Shown here in pieces: positions 1 through 7,666 of a DNA stretch of 13,873 nt. Source of the DNA: an uncultured Varibaculum sp. Lineage in GTDB: Bacteria; Actinomycetota; Actinomycetes; Actinomycetales; Actinomycetaceae. Every line of letters starts with the position of its first letter. Position 1 is the stretch's first letter. Under the pieces are notes generated by a model, which had not been told where the DNA came from, searched no databases, and saw only the letters and a list, made by a program, of their open reading frames with translations. Position numbers and translations under genes: made by a program. The DNA is taken from assembly GCA_947253735.1 (NCBI GenBank), contig CAMYAU010000033.1, positions 1 to 13,873 of the forward strand, given 5' to 3'.

Positions 1-1340
1 GCAGTGAGCATGATCAGCTACGTCTCTTGCGGGACAGACTGGCTGCCCAATCCGGAGTAGTAACCCATCTGGGACACACGCTGTTAGCAGCGGGTGCTAG
101 TGCTTACCTGGTTAAGTTTTCCATGGCGAGGCTCGCGAATGCCGTGGGGATTGAAGCCCAGCACTCTCAGGTAACTTTTTCAGAGATCGTAACCTCGGTT
201 TATGCGCATGGAACTTTCCGGACGGAGTCTCATGAGCAACGCGCATTCGGGACTAATGCCGCTCGTCTAGATGATTTACGCTTGTTTGTGCGCTCTTTAA
301 AACCGGGACTTCTGGTAGAGGAGGCCCAGCAGCGTATCGACGAAATTACCAGCCGCAAACCTCCCTATCCCGCGGTCATCAATTGCTTGGCCTCTGGTAT
401 TGCCTGTGCAGGATTCTGTTTCCTAAACCGCGGTGGACTCGTTGAATGCTCCGTGGTGGGGATTGCAGCTCTTTGTGGCCAGATTCTGCGCCGATCTATG
501 ATAAAACGCCGAGCAAACCATTTTGGGGTCTGGATGCTCTGTGGATTATTAGCTGCCCTAATCTACATGGGAATCAGCCAAACTTTGCTGCTAACTGGTC
601 TAGTTTCGATCGGTCACCCGCAGGGAATTATTTCGGCAGTATTGTTCTTAGTTCCCGGATTCCCCCTGGTAACGGCGATATTAGATTTAGTGAGAATGGA
701 TTTTCTAGCGGGAATGTCCCGCATGACCTACGTTTTAATGCTGGTTATCTCGGCCGGGATTTCGGTGTGGATGATCGCTACTATATTTCAGTGGCATATT
801 GACCCTCCAGAGGCCTTTCCTGTTACCGGAATCGCGCTATACCTACTGCAATTTATATGTTCATTGGTTGCTTCTTTCGGTTTCGCAGTCCTGTTTTCAA
901 TCCGCCCTCAAGTAGCTTTTTATGCTTCCCTAGTTGCAGGATTCGTCAATGTTGGGCGACTATTTCTAACAGCACAAGGAATGTTACCGCAGGCAGCAGT
1001 AGGTCTGGCAGCTGTCACTATTGGGATCGTGGCACATTTCATTTCCCGCCTCAGCGGTTTCCGTTTCTCGCGCACCTCGCTAACAGTACCCGCGGTGGTC
1101 ATTATGATCCCCGGAGTGCCCCTCTATGCCGCGATTACTCACCTTTCTAATGGGGATATTCCCCAAGCCACTGCGGCGCTTGTCCAAGTGTTCTTCGTGG
1201 TCCTCTCCATAGGGGTGGGATTGGCAATTTCGCGGATGTTAACTGATCCGGGCTGGCGGATTGACCGGGATACCGCACAGCCTCGACTACTGGAAAAAAC
1301 TGGATGGAATGACGGCGCGCGCCGTTTCCAAATGCGCTAA
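1..1340 (+). CDS. ThrE-family threonine/serine exporter (5' end outside window)
   Basis: Probable inner-membrane exporter of threonine and serine, of the ThrE type known from Corynebacterium glutamicum. The soluble N-terminal part carries the family pattern around GHTLLAAGASAYLVKFSMAR (residues about 17-36 counted from the TTG at 27). From about residue 115 onward the protein is a series of hydrophobic segments, in two blocks: about 115-255 (the end of the first ThrE domain) and about 260-410 (the second, ThrE_2-like domain, with VVIMIPGVPLYAAI near residue 360). The frame is open leftward to base 3 with no stop (codons agt gag cat gat...), so the TTG at 27 is only the first possible start inside the window; the real start is probably upstream and the gene is 5'-partial. 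It converges on hpf and ends 9 bp before a strong hairpin. The family call is fairly secure; the exact substrate is inferred from the family. Confidence 0.88.
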   Translation, partial: SEHDQLRLLRDRLAAQSGVVTHLGHTLLAAGASAYLVKFSMARLANAVGIEAQHSQVTFSEIVTSVYAHGTFRTESHEQRAFGTNAARLDDLRLFVRSLKPGLLVEEAQQRIDEITSRKPPYPAVINCLASGIACAGFCFLNRGGLVECSVVGIAALCGQILRRSMIKRRANHFGVWMLCGLLAALIYMGISQTLLLTGLVSIGHPQGIISAVLFLVPGFPLVTAILDLVRMDFLAGMSRMTYVLMLVISAGISVWMIATIFQWHIDPPEAFPVTGIALYLLQFICSLVASFGFAVLFSIRPQVAFYASLVAGFVNVGRLFLTAQGMLPQAAVGLAAVTIGIVAHFISRLSGFRFSRTSLTVPAVVIMIPGVPLYAAITHLSNGDIPQATAALVQVFFVVLSIGVGLAISRMLTDPGWRIDRDTAQPRLLEKTGWNDGARRFQMR

Positions 1341-1349
1341 TACAAAATC

Positions 1350-1386
1350 TTGGGGGGGCGCTGACTATTGTCAGCGCCCCCCCCAA
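1350..1386. terminator. Hairpin terminator between convergent genes
   Basis: TTGGGGGGGCGCTGAC (1350-1365), loop TATT (1366-1369), then GTCAGCG followed by eight C and AA (1370-1386). The inverted repeat pairs over about 14 bp plus flanking TT/AA, apart from one extra C. It lies between the stop codons of the ThrE gene (+) and hpf (-), as expected for a shared terminator. Read on the minus strand the stem is followed by AAGATTTTG, a modest T-tract; on the plus strand there is no T-tract, so it should serve hpf better than the exporter gene. Confidence 0.8.
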
Positions 1387-1419
1387 CCACATTCACTGGG
1401 GTTACCCCTTAGTGGGTGA

Positions 1420-2088
1420 CTACCCTTCCCGAGGAGTCGCCGTTGCGTCTAGGCGAATCACCCCGTATGTCCAGCCGCGGCGGTGATACACCGCGCAAGG
1501 TTGCATGGTTTCAGAATCGATAAACACGAAGAATGGGTGCCCTACCAATTCCATTTGATAGAGTGCTTCGCTAACAGTCATAACCGAAGCTTCATGCAGT
1601 TTTTGCCGCACAACCACCGGGGAATCCCCTAAATGGCTTTCATCCGCCACCCCGATTTTTCTGTCCCGGGGAATATCTGGTGAGAACTCGTCATCTTTGG
1701 GAATGACTGCTTTGGCAGCATCCCTCAAATTAAGTTCCTCAATCTTTAAGGGCTCTTCCTGGCGATGTGGATCCCGGTGCCGCCGATGATCCTTGGCCCG
1801 GTCCCGGGCGCGGCGCAGACGCTCATAAAGCTTGCCACACGCAATATCTACTGAGGCGTAGCGATCAGAAGAACTGGCCTCGGCGCGAATAATCGGTCCC
1901 TTTCCAAAAACTGTCAGTTCCACTTTTTCGGAGGTATCGGCTTGCCGCTGGTTCGGTTCATGAGTGAGTTCCACATTTACTCGCTGTACCCGCGGATAAA
2001 ACTGCTCGACCTTTGCGACTTTTTCCTCGGCGTATTGGCGGAAATTGGGGTGGATTTCGGCATTTCGTGCTTCAACGATAATTTCCAT
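1420..2088 (-). CDS. hpf: Long-form ribosome hibernation promoting factor (HPF/YfiA family)
   Basis: Ribosome-associated protein that in its long form dimerises 70S ribosomes into inactive 100S particles during stress or stationary phase. At 222 aa it has the length of long HPF. The N-terminal S30AE domain spans about residues 1-105 (MEIIVEARNAEIHPNFRQYA, with a basic helix LYERLRRARDRAKDHRRHR near 88-106). A variable linker follows, then the C-terminal dimerisation domain at about 158-213, with SEALYQMELVGHPFFVFID and YHRRGWTYGVIRL typical of the family. I chose the ATG at 2088 because TGGAGGAC (GGAGGA at 2099-2094) sits at ideal spacing; an in-frame GTG at 2106 lies upstream of that site and would only add MPWRTP. 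It is the last minus-strand gene, 150 bp after comF, and is followed by a strong hairpin. In M. tuberculosis the orthologue (Rv3241c) occupies the same place between a comF-like gene and secA1. Confidence 0.95.
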   Translation of the reverse strand: MEIIVEARNAEIHPNFRQYAEEKVAKVEQFYPRVQRVNVELTHEPNQRQADTSEKVELTVFGKGPIIRAEASSSDRYASVDIACGKLYERLRRARDRAKDHRRHRDPHRQEEPLKIEELNLRDAAKAVIPKDDEFSPDIPRDRKIGVADESHLGDSPVVVRQKLHEASVMTVSEALYQMELVGHPFFVFIDSETMQPCAVYHRRGWTYGVIRLDATATPREG

Positions 2089-2093
2089 TGGTG

Positions 2094-2099
2094 TCCTCC
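2094..2099 (-). promoter_or_regulatory. Ribosome binding site of hpf
   Basis: Minus strand GGAGGA, 5 nt before the ATG at 2088 (TGGAGGACACCAATG). It decides the start in favour of 2088 over the in-frame GTG at 2106, which lies upstream of it. Confidence 0.75.
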
Positions 2100-2112
2100 A
2101 GGGCACGGTAGG

Positions 2113-2154
2113 GGGATCAAAGATCCCAGATTGATGCGTACCGGATCATTCCGG
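2113..2154 (-). other. Two small inverted repeats in the hpf 5' leader
   Basis: GGGATC-AAA-GATCCC (2113-2127) and CCGGA-TCAT-TCCGG (2141-2154) are perfect short inverted repeats with 3- and 4-nt loops, lying 25-66 nt upstream of the hpf start. They could be hairpins in the leader RNA or protein-binding palindromes. No function can be assigned; both are short enough to occur by chance. Confidence 0.35.
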
Positions 2155-2238
2155 TCGCGGTGATTGCAGCTACCACCTCCCTTTCACCCACCTTTGGGCT
2201 TTTCAAGTACAAGAATTTTACCGCATAACCTTCGACAA

Positions 2239-2988
2239 TTAACCCCTTTTGAAGTTACGTTCAGCTACGCTAAGCGAGAACACCGCCTTCACCTGCGCCT
2301 GTTCTCCATTAATCACTCGTACTGCTTCTTGGACAGTTGCACCGGTAGTAATAACGTCATCAACTAGCAATACTTCCTTACTAAAATCCAAGTCTGCCCT
2401 AGCTGCTATCTGCATACTTCCGGCCCGTCCCCGGAGCCGCTCTTCAAAGCTCCTACCTGCTTGTTTTTTGCTTCCCTCTTTTAGCTCTAGCAAACCCGAA
2501 AGCCTCACTGCCGCCCCTTCCTCCTCCAAAGCGGCTACTATTCCCGCGGCCAACCTCCCGGCAGTGGAAGAAATCGCGGTTTTCCCAAAATGAAAGGTAG
2601 AAGGCACGGGACACACTAAGAAGGGACGAGGAAAACTAGTGGCGAGATTCTTAGCTGCCATCGCCCCAAAAAAGAAGGGAAGCTGCTGATAATAGTAAGA
2701 TCGCGAATGCTTCATCGCCAAGACTACTTTCCGGGCTCTCCCCCGGTAGATACTAAGAGTCCGAACCCCATCGACGTCCTCATCTAGGGACATAGCGGCA
2801 CCAACACTAGTGGGAGGACGTAAAAATATACCTCTACACCGGTCACACAGCATCGTATCCACCTGTCCACAACCGGGGCAGCTTTCCGGAAAAAGCAGGG
2901 TGGAAAAAGTCCGAAAAGATTTAGCGAACTGTGCACCGGTAAAAGTCAGTATCCCCGGAGAAGTGGCCGGAAAATTATGCGCGCCCAT
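2239..2988 (-). CDS. ComF-like phosphoribosyltransferase-fold protein with zinc-finger N-terminus
   Basis: A ComF/GntX-type cytoplasmic protein. In naturally competent bacteria ComF takes part in handling incoming single-stranded DNA; its role in actinobacteria is not established and no other competence gene is seen here. The N-terminal region holds a four-cysteine zinc site, CPGCG (C37, C40) and CDRC (C48, C51). The family signature KKQAGRSFEERLRGR follows at about 174-188, and then the phosphoribosyltransferase PRPP loop VLLVDDVITTGATVQEA at about 206-222 (D210, D211, T214-T218). Length (249 aa) is normal. The ATG at 2988 has only a distant GAGG upstream, so the start is less certain than the rest; about 36 residues precede the first zinc cysteine, slightly long for the family. 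It sits 149 bp after lpqB and 150 bp before hpf, the same neighbours as Rv3242c in M. tuberculosis. Confidence 0.9.
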   Translation of the reverse strand: MGAHNFPATSPGILTFTGAQFAKSFRTFSTLLFPESCPGCGQVDTMLCDRCRGIFLRPPTSVGAAMSLDEDVDGVRTLSIYRGRARKVVLAMKHSRSYYYQQLPFFFGAMAAKNLATSFPRPFLVCPVPSTFHFGKTAISSTAGRLAAGIVAALEEEGAAVRLSGLLELKEGSKKQAGRSFEERLRGRAGSMQIAARADLDFSKEVLLVDDVITTGATVQEAVRVINGEQAQVKAVFSLSVAERNFKRG

Positions 2989-3137
2989 AGATAGAGCTTG
3001 CCTCGCGAATCCGCAATGACACCCTCAGAAATAATCTTTACTGGAAAACCCGAACTAAAATCCCTCTGGGGATCAACGCCAGCCTAGCTAAAAGCTAAAA
3101 CACATCATCAAAAAATAGACATCAATGGCAGAGAGAG
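2989..3137. other. lpqB-comF intergenic region with two weak inverted repeats
   Basis: This 149-bp gap holds ATCCC-TCTG-GGGAT (3060-3073) and TAGCT-AAA-AGCTA (3085-3097). Neither is followed by a convincing T-tract on the minus strand, so I do not call a terminator. The gap is AT-richer than its surroundings and probably holds the comF promoter, but I could not find a -35/-10 pair with proper spacing. Confidence 0.3.
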
Positions 3138-4916
3138 TTACCTAGTCCTTGAAAATGCCGGATAAGTAACACCACTTCCTAGTGTCCGCCACGATTGTTG
3201 TATGTGTCCCAGACGCACTCCACGATCATTAATAACCTGGGCATCCCCATCGGGAGGATTGGGTACCAGATATTGGGACTTGGGCGCCGCCTCAAATGTA
3301 TCCTCATAAGAGTTAACCCCCAACAGCTGTATCTTCGGGGTGGTACCTGTCTGTAAAATCGCTACCTGGCCCGAATCTATCCAGGCTACCGAAGTTACAT
3401 CCTGCAAAAGATCGGTAACACGTTCACCGGTAAGAATCTGGGTGGGGGTACCCTCTGCATCTCTAATTACCGTTACCGCGACACCTTGGAAACTATACCC
3501 CACCTGCCACACTAACAAACCGCGCACACCGGGATAGCTAAGGGCAAAAAATGGAATTTTCCAACTGCCACCTTCGGGAACTTTCACCCGCACCACCTGG
3601 AAACGGCTGTTGACCGCCACTAAATCTCCCGGTTTAGAAGCATCACCGGTCCAGGCCCAACCCCAAGGATCAACTTGGGGTGCCCGCAGATTCTCACCCC
3701 GATAAATAACTAGCGGGACTTTTCCGCGTTGCAAGCGCACGAGCTCTTTACCATCGCGAATCGCCACTTGAAAATCACTGCCGGTGGGCCCCGGAGTAGG
3801 CCAAGTTATTTCCCCCGCCAAGTCTTGGGCGGTGGTAAATATGCCATTGCGGGTATCGGATTCCTCGATTACCTCCCCATTTTTGACTCCCAGCATCGTC
3901 TGCTTCTTAACCGGAGCTGGTTGCTCACTCGGTTCAGGTAAAGCTTGACCATTTTGCGAAACTGCAACCTCATCTACCCCTGATAGCTCCAATAACGTGG
4001 CACGCACCTGCCGGTAGAGCTGATTCATCTCCACTTCGGAACCCAAGCGCAAAGTATCAGGCAGTTCAACCATCGCTTTGCGCCCCTGCATCGTAACCAG
4101 GTTAGTAGGAATCTTTTTAATCGTCTCTGGCTTACTCACTGCACCTTCAAGATCACTCGTAGGAGCAGAAAATAAAGCTGCTAACAAGTATTGAGCGATG
4201 TTCTTGCGCGGTAACCAGCGAGGGTCCGGAATTAGGAAGCGATGATCAGTGGACCAATAATAAACGTTGCGCTTAGAGAAAGCATTCTTGAAAGCAGTAT
4301 TGGTAAGAACCACTCCATCCGGCAAAGAACTGATCCGCCATTGCCCGTTCTCTTTCGCTAACTCGTATTTGAAAGTTTCCTCTTGACGGAAGCTCTGCCG
4401 CACGCCCACCTTGTTCACGCGCAATACCGCTTGCCCGCTTCCAGTGGCGCTCTTAGTCTCGTCAGCGAAAGCTATCTTAAGTTCCGTCTTGGGTTTAAGC
4501 ACAGTTACCTGCATTTGCGGCTGCCAGCTACGACGAGTAACCGAGGTCAAGAACTGGCGTGCAATCCCGTAATCATCGTAGGTACCGGCCGCACAAGCTT
4601 GTTGAAAATCTGCGAGTAGTTTTTCCGGACTAGAACCATCGATGGGTCCACTAGCTAATTGAGCCAGCGGATTGCGGGAATCCGGATTCACTTCACCTTC
4701 ATGCACCGGCCCAGAATCAGGGAGAGCGGCACAAGCTGAAACGCTAAATACCAGGAAAACCGCAGCTATCCCCGACCAGATTCGTCGCCCTCTGCTGATT
4801 TTCGCGATTTTCGAGGACCGACCCACCTGCCTAAAAAGTATAGATAGATTGTTTCGCCAGTTTTTCGACCGGAACCTTTGGCGGTGCAGGCACTGTAATA
4901 AACCTAAGCCGTTCAT
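3138..4916 (-). CDS. lpqB: Lipoprotein LpqB, accessory protein of the MtrAB system
   Basis: Extracytoplasmic lipoprotein that in mycobacteria binds the sensor domain of MtrB and modulates MtrA phosphorylation. A hydrophobic signal segment (IWSGIAAVFLVFSVSAC) ends in a lipobox with lipidated Cys at residue 62, followed by AALPDSGPV. A GerMN-like domain lies at about 210-325 (NVYYWSTDHRFLIPDPRWLP through SGVDEVAV), and the rest, about 340-590, is the LpqB beta-propeller region. The ATG at 4916 overlaps the mtrB stop as ATGA and is preceded by AGGGGGGA with 6-nt spacing, so translation probably starts here by coupling. The cost is an unusually long, basic 48-residue stretch before the hydrophobic core. 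An in-frame GTG at 4826 would give a normal 31-residue signal peptide but has a poorly placed AGG. Product and family are secure; the start is open. Confidence 0.94.
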   Translation of the reverse strand: MNGLGLLQCLHRQRFRSKNWRNNLSILFRQVGRSSKIAKISRGRRIWSGIAAVFLVFSVSACAALPDSGPVHEGEVNPDSRNPLAQLASGPIDGSSPEKLLADFQQACAAGTYDDYGIARQFLTSVTRRSWQPQMQVTVLKPKTELKIAFADETKSATGSGQAVLRVNKVGVRQSFRQEETFKYELAKENGQWRISSLPDGVVLTNTAFKNAFSKRNVYYWSTDHRFLIPDPRWLPRKNIAQYLLAALFSAPTSDLEGAVSKPETIKKIPTNLVTMQGRKAMVELPDTLRLGSEVEMNQLYRQVRATLLELSGVDEVAVSQNGQALPEPSEQPAPVKKQTMLGVKNGEVIEESDTRNGIFTTAQDLAGEITWPTPGPTGSDFQVAIRDGKELVRLQRGKVPLVIYRGENLRAPQVDPWGWAWTGDASKPGDLVAVNSRFQVVRVKVPEGGSWKIPFFALSYPGVRGLLVWQVGYSFQGVAVTVIRDAEGTPTQILTGERVTDLLQDVTSVAWIDSGQVAILQTGTTPKIQLLGVNSYEDTFEAAPKSQYLVPNPPDGDAQVINDRGVRLGHIQQSWRTLGSGVTYPAFSRTR

Positions 4917-6889
4917 CGAGCATCCCCCCTAAAATGCTGGTCCGGGTCCTCGTTACTATCAGCTTCCAGGTTTTTAATCCGCTCTTGAATATCAATCACC
5001 GTTTCTGAGGGCGACATATGCGGCAAGGGGTGGGCCGCAGTGGCTTCCATCATATCTGCGGGTAGATGCGCAGGCAGATGCGGTAGGCTGTCTGCCGCAC
5101 TCAAGGGGATTTCTTGCTGACTGGTCTCACTACCTTCCAGTTGGCGCACCTCTAGAGAGGACTCCTCAAGATCCTCGGACAAAATAATGTCCTCCGGATG
5201 GGTAGTTGCCCACTGGGAACGGGCAGTAATCAAATCTTGGTTTTCGACTTGCTCTGGTAGATCCGCGATCTCTTCTCCCTGGTGACGAGGAAGCAGCAGG
5301 GTGAAGGCAGAACCTTGCTGGGGGCAGGACAAAACCGTGAGTAGTCCCGAGTGTAATGCCGCGTCCTCCGCAGAAATTGCCAGTCCCAAACCGGTACCAC
5401 CAGTGGTACGTTTACGAGAAGGATCTGCTCGGTAAAAACGATCAAACACATGCTGCGCAACTGCGTCAGTCATTCCCGGACCATGATCACGAACCTGCAG
5501 AGCTACCGCGGTTTGCGATCCCGCCACTGTAATCTGTACCGGTTTTCCTTCCGCAAACTCGATCGCGTTCACCAATAAGTTTTGGGCAATCCGGGTAACG
5601 CGGGTTTCATCTAGTTGCGCTACCGTATCGCCGAAGGTATCCAAAAGTACCTCCACCCCCATGCTTTCGGCCAAAGCCCGATTGGATTCTAAAACTCCTG
5701 AAGCTAAAGAACCTAGGTTAACCTCGGACAAAGAAAGCTGTGCCACCGAAGCATCAATTCGGGAAATCTCGATCAAGTCAGCGAGCATCTTATCGAAACG
5801 ATCAACTTGGCGATGCAGAATCGTAGCTGAGCGGGCATTGGTTTCCGAAAGCTGGTCACGTTCGTCGTAAATCAAATCAGCGGCCATGCGGATAGTGGCA
5901 AGAGGCGTGCGCAACTCATGGGAGACATCAGATACAAACCGCTGCTGCAAAGTGGAAAGTTCTTCGTAATCACTGATCTGTTCACGCAGATAGCTAGCCA
6001 TATCGTTTAGTGCTTGAGATAGTTGCGCTAATTCATCACCACCATGTACCGGCAGATGAATCTGCAGATTACCGGCCGAGACCTTCTGGGCTGCCTTGGC
6101 TGCTCTTCTTGCAGGCGCCAAAGTTGAATAAGAAACCGCTGCCATCAGCACCGTCAGCACCGCTAACAGCACCACAGTTCCAAAAATAAGCACCTGGTTC
6201 ACCATATAAATGGTTTGCTGTTCATAGGCTAAGGAATAAACCATGTAGACTTCATAGCTTCCCACCAAAGGTAAGAACACCCGCGACCCCACTACAATCC
6301 CAGGAGTTTTCTCTGCTTGCGAGTTCTTCAAAGATACGGATTGCCAGTGCACTCCCCCTTTTTGCTCAACCGCTTTACGTAACTGCGGGGTAATAATTAC
6401 CCGCAGTTCCGGGTCAATAATCTCGTTGATCGCTAGGGGACGCGTCTCATTTGGATCCCGCAGTAACATCGCCCCTACCCCACCAGCACCTGCCGAGGCA
6501 TCTCGTTGATCCGACATCAAGGTGTAGGCAGCATCTTGTACTCCGCTCACCGAATCGGTAACCGTGGAGTCAAATGCAGCTTGCAAACTCTCGGTACGCA
6601 TAGATGCGTCTTGCAACACGATATTTAAACGTTTTTGAAAAATTCCATTCGACACATGGGAGGTAACCGAAACGATCAAGATCACCATCATCATCGCAGT
6701 AGCCAGCGCCATTAAGGCGGTCAGCCTTGCGGAAATGGAAGTAAGAAAAAATCGTATTACTGGCCAGTTTGAAACTTGTTTCCCTAAGGAACTAAAGGCC
6801 TCGCGCCATTTCTTTTTCCGCAGCAATCCCCAAAAACTATTGGACGTTTCTATCTGCGTTGCTGTCTGGGTTGGGGGTTGCGTGCTCAT
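4913..6889 (-). CDS. mtrB: Sensor histidine kinase MtrB
   Basis: Membrane sensor kinase that phosphorylates MtrA, with roles in envelope homeostasis, peptidoglycan remodelling and division in actinobacteria. Order of parts: cytoplasmic N-terminus; membrane segment about 50-78 (LTALMALATAMMMVILIVSV); extracytoplasmic sensor region about 79-228; second membrane segment about 230-255 (VLIFGTVVLLAVLTVLMAAV); HAMP about 255-305; HisKA with phospho-acceptor H324 in FVSDVSHELRTPLATIRMAA; HATPase_c with N box NLLVNAIEFA (434-443), DHGPGM (468-473) and GGTGLGLAIS (497-506). After the kinase core (about residue 535) there is a tail of about 120 residues that is acidic and then rich in His and Pro (HLPAHLPADMM, AAHPLPHM). 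The stop overlaps the lpqB ATG by 4 nt and the start follows mtrA by 6 bp, indicating one operon. Confidence 0.96.
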   Translation of the reverse strand: MSTQPPTQTATQIETSNSFWGLLRKKKWREAFSSLGKQVSNWPVIRFFLTSISARLTALMALATAMMMVILIVSVTSHVSNGIFQKRLNIVLQDASMRTESLQAAFDSTVTDSVSGVQDAAYTLMSDQRDASAGAGGVGAMLLRDPNETRPLAINEIIDPELRVIITPQLRKAVEQKGGVHWQSVSLKNSQAEKTPGIVVGSRVFLPLVGSYEVYMVYSLAYEQQTIYMVNQVLIFGTVVLLAVLTVLMAAVSYSTLAPARRAAKAAQKVSAGNLQIHLPVHGGDELAQLSQALNDMASYLREQISDYEELSTLQQRFVSDVSHELRTPLATIRMAADLIYDERDQLSETNARSATILHRQVDRFDKMLADLIEISRIDASVAQLSLSEVNLGSLASGVLESNRALAESMGVEVLLDTFGDTVAQLDETRVTRIAQNLLVNAIEFAEGKPVQITVAGSQTAVALQVRDHGPGMTDAVAQHVFDRFYRADPSRKRTTGGTGLGLAISAEDAALHSGLLTVLSCPQQGSAFTLLLPRHQGEEIADLPEQVENQDLITARSQWATTHPEDIILSEDLEESSLEVRQLEGSETSQQEIPLSAADSLPHLPAHLPADMMEATAAHPLPHMSPSETVIDIQERIKNLEADSNEDPDQHFRGDAR

Positions 6890-6895
6890 CTACGC

Positions 6896-7579
6896 CTAGT
6901 TGCCTCCAGCGCGGTAACCGACTCCGCGCACAGTGCGCACAATCTTGGGATGCTCGGGATCTTCCTCGATTTTGGCGCGTAGCCGTTGCACGTGCACATT
7001 AACCAAACGAGTGTCGGTGTTGGCGTGACGGTAGCCCCAAATTTCTTCTAGCAATTCTTCCCGGCTAAAAGCTTTCCAAGGTGAACGCGCCAGGGTTAGT
7101 AACAAATCGAACTCTAAAGGAGTGAGATCGATGCGTTCGTTCCCCCGAAACACTTCGTGAGCAACCACGTTAATATGCAGATCTCCCAGATCTACATCCT
7201 CTCCCTGTCCTTCGCTACTGCGTCCCCGCAAGCGGGCCTTAATCCGAGCTACCAGCTCTTTAGGTTTAAATGGTTTGGGAATATAGTCATCTGCTCCCGC
7301 CTCTAGCCCAGCTACCACATCGGCAGTATCCGACTTGGCGGTGAGCATGATAATAGGTAAATCAGATACCGCGCGGATCTGTCGACAAATTTCGACTCCA
7401 TCCTTACCTGGCAGCATTACATCAAGCAGCACTAAATCTGGTTGGCTTTCCTGGAAAATATTAAAAGCTTCGTCACCGTGGTGACAAAAAACTGATTTAT
7501 AGCCCTCAGTTGACATCACGATGCCCACCATCTCTGCGAGCGCCTCATCATCGTCCACTACCAAAATTTTCACGGTCAT
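6896..7579 (-). CDS. mtrA: Response regulator MtrA (OmpR/PhoB family)
   Basis: DNA-binding response regulator paired with MtrB; in mycobacteria and corynebacteria it controls cell-wall hydrolase, osmoprotection and replication-linked genes. The receiver domain (1-115) has the acidic pocket D9-D11, phospho-acceptor D53 in LVLLDVMLPGKDG, the conserved threonine in MLTAK (T80) and lysine K102 in IPKPFKPKEL. The winged-helix effector domain (about 130-227) has LTPLEFDLLLTLA, SREELLEEIWGY, RLVNVHVQRLRAKIE and the final VRTVRGVGYRAG. Length 227 aa is normal. The ATG at 7579 is preceded by AGGAC at short spacing. DUF3499 lies 87 bp upstream on the same strand. I found only an isolated TAGTAT (7606-7601) as a -10-like motif, with no matching -35, so it may be read from the DUF3499 promoter or from an undetected one of its own. 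Confidence 0.97.
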   Translation of the reverse strand: MTVKILVVDDDEALAEMVGIVMSTEGYKSVFCHHGDEAFNIFQESQPDLVLLDVMLPGKDGVEICRQIRAVSDLPIIMLTAKSDTADVVAGLEAGADDYIPKPFKPKELVARIKARLRGRSSEGQGEDVDLGDLHINVVAHEVFRGNERIDLTPLEFDLLLTLARSPWKAFSREELLEEIWGYRHANTDTRLVNVHVQRLRAKIEEDPEHPKIVRTVRGVGYRAGGN

Positions 7580-7666
7580 GAGTCCTATTGTGCCATGCGG
7601 ATACTAGTTTTGGCTTCATTGCTCGCGCCAGGAGGCATTTATGGAAACAGATTTAATAACCTTTGA

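Noticed and set aside
446..802. 118-codon plus-strand frame inside the ThrE gene
   Set aside because: Out-of-frame shadow of hydrophobic codons of the exporter; no own ribosome site or family signature.
2089..2106. In-frame GTG at 2106 as the hpf start
   Set aside because: It lies upstream of the perfect Shine-Dalgarno that serves the ATG at 2088, and the family N-terminus begins at that ATG.
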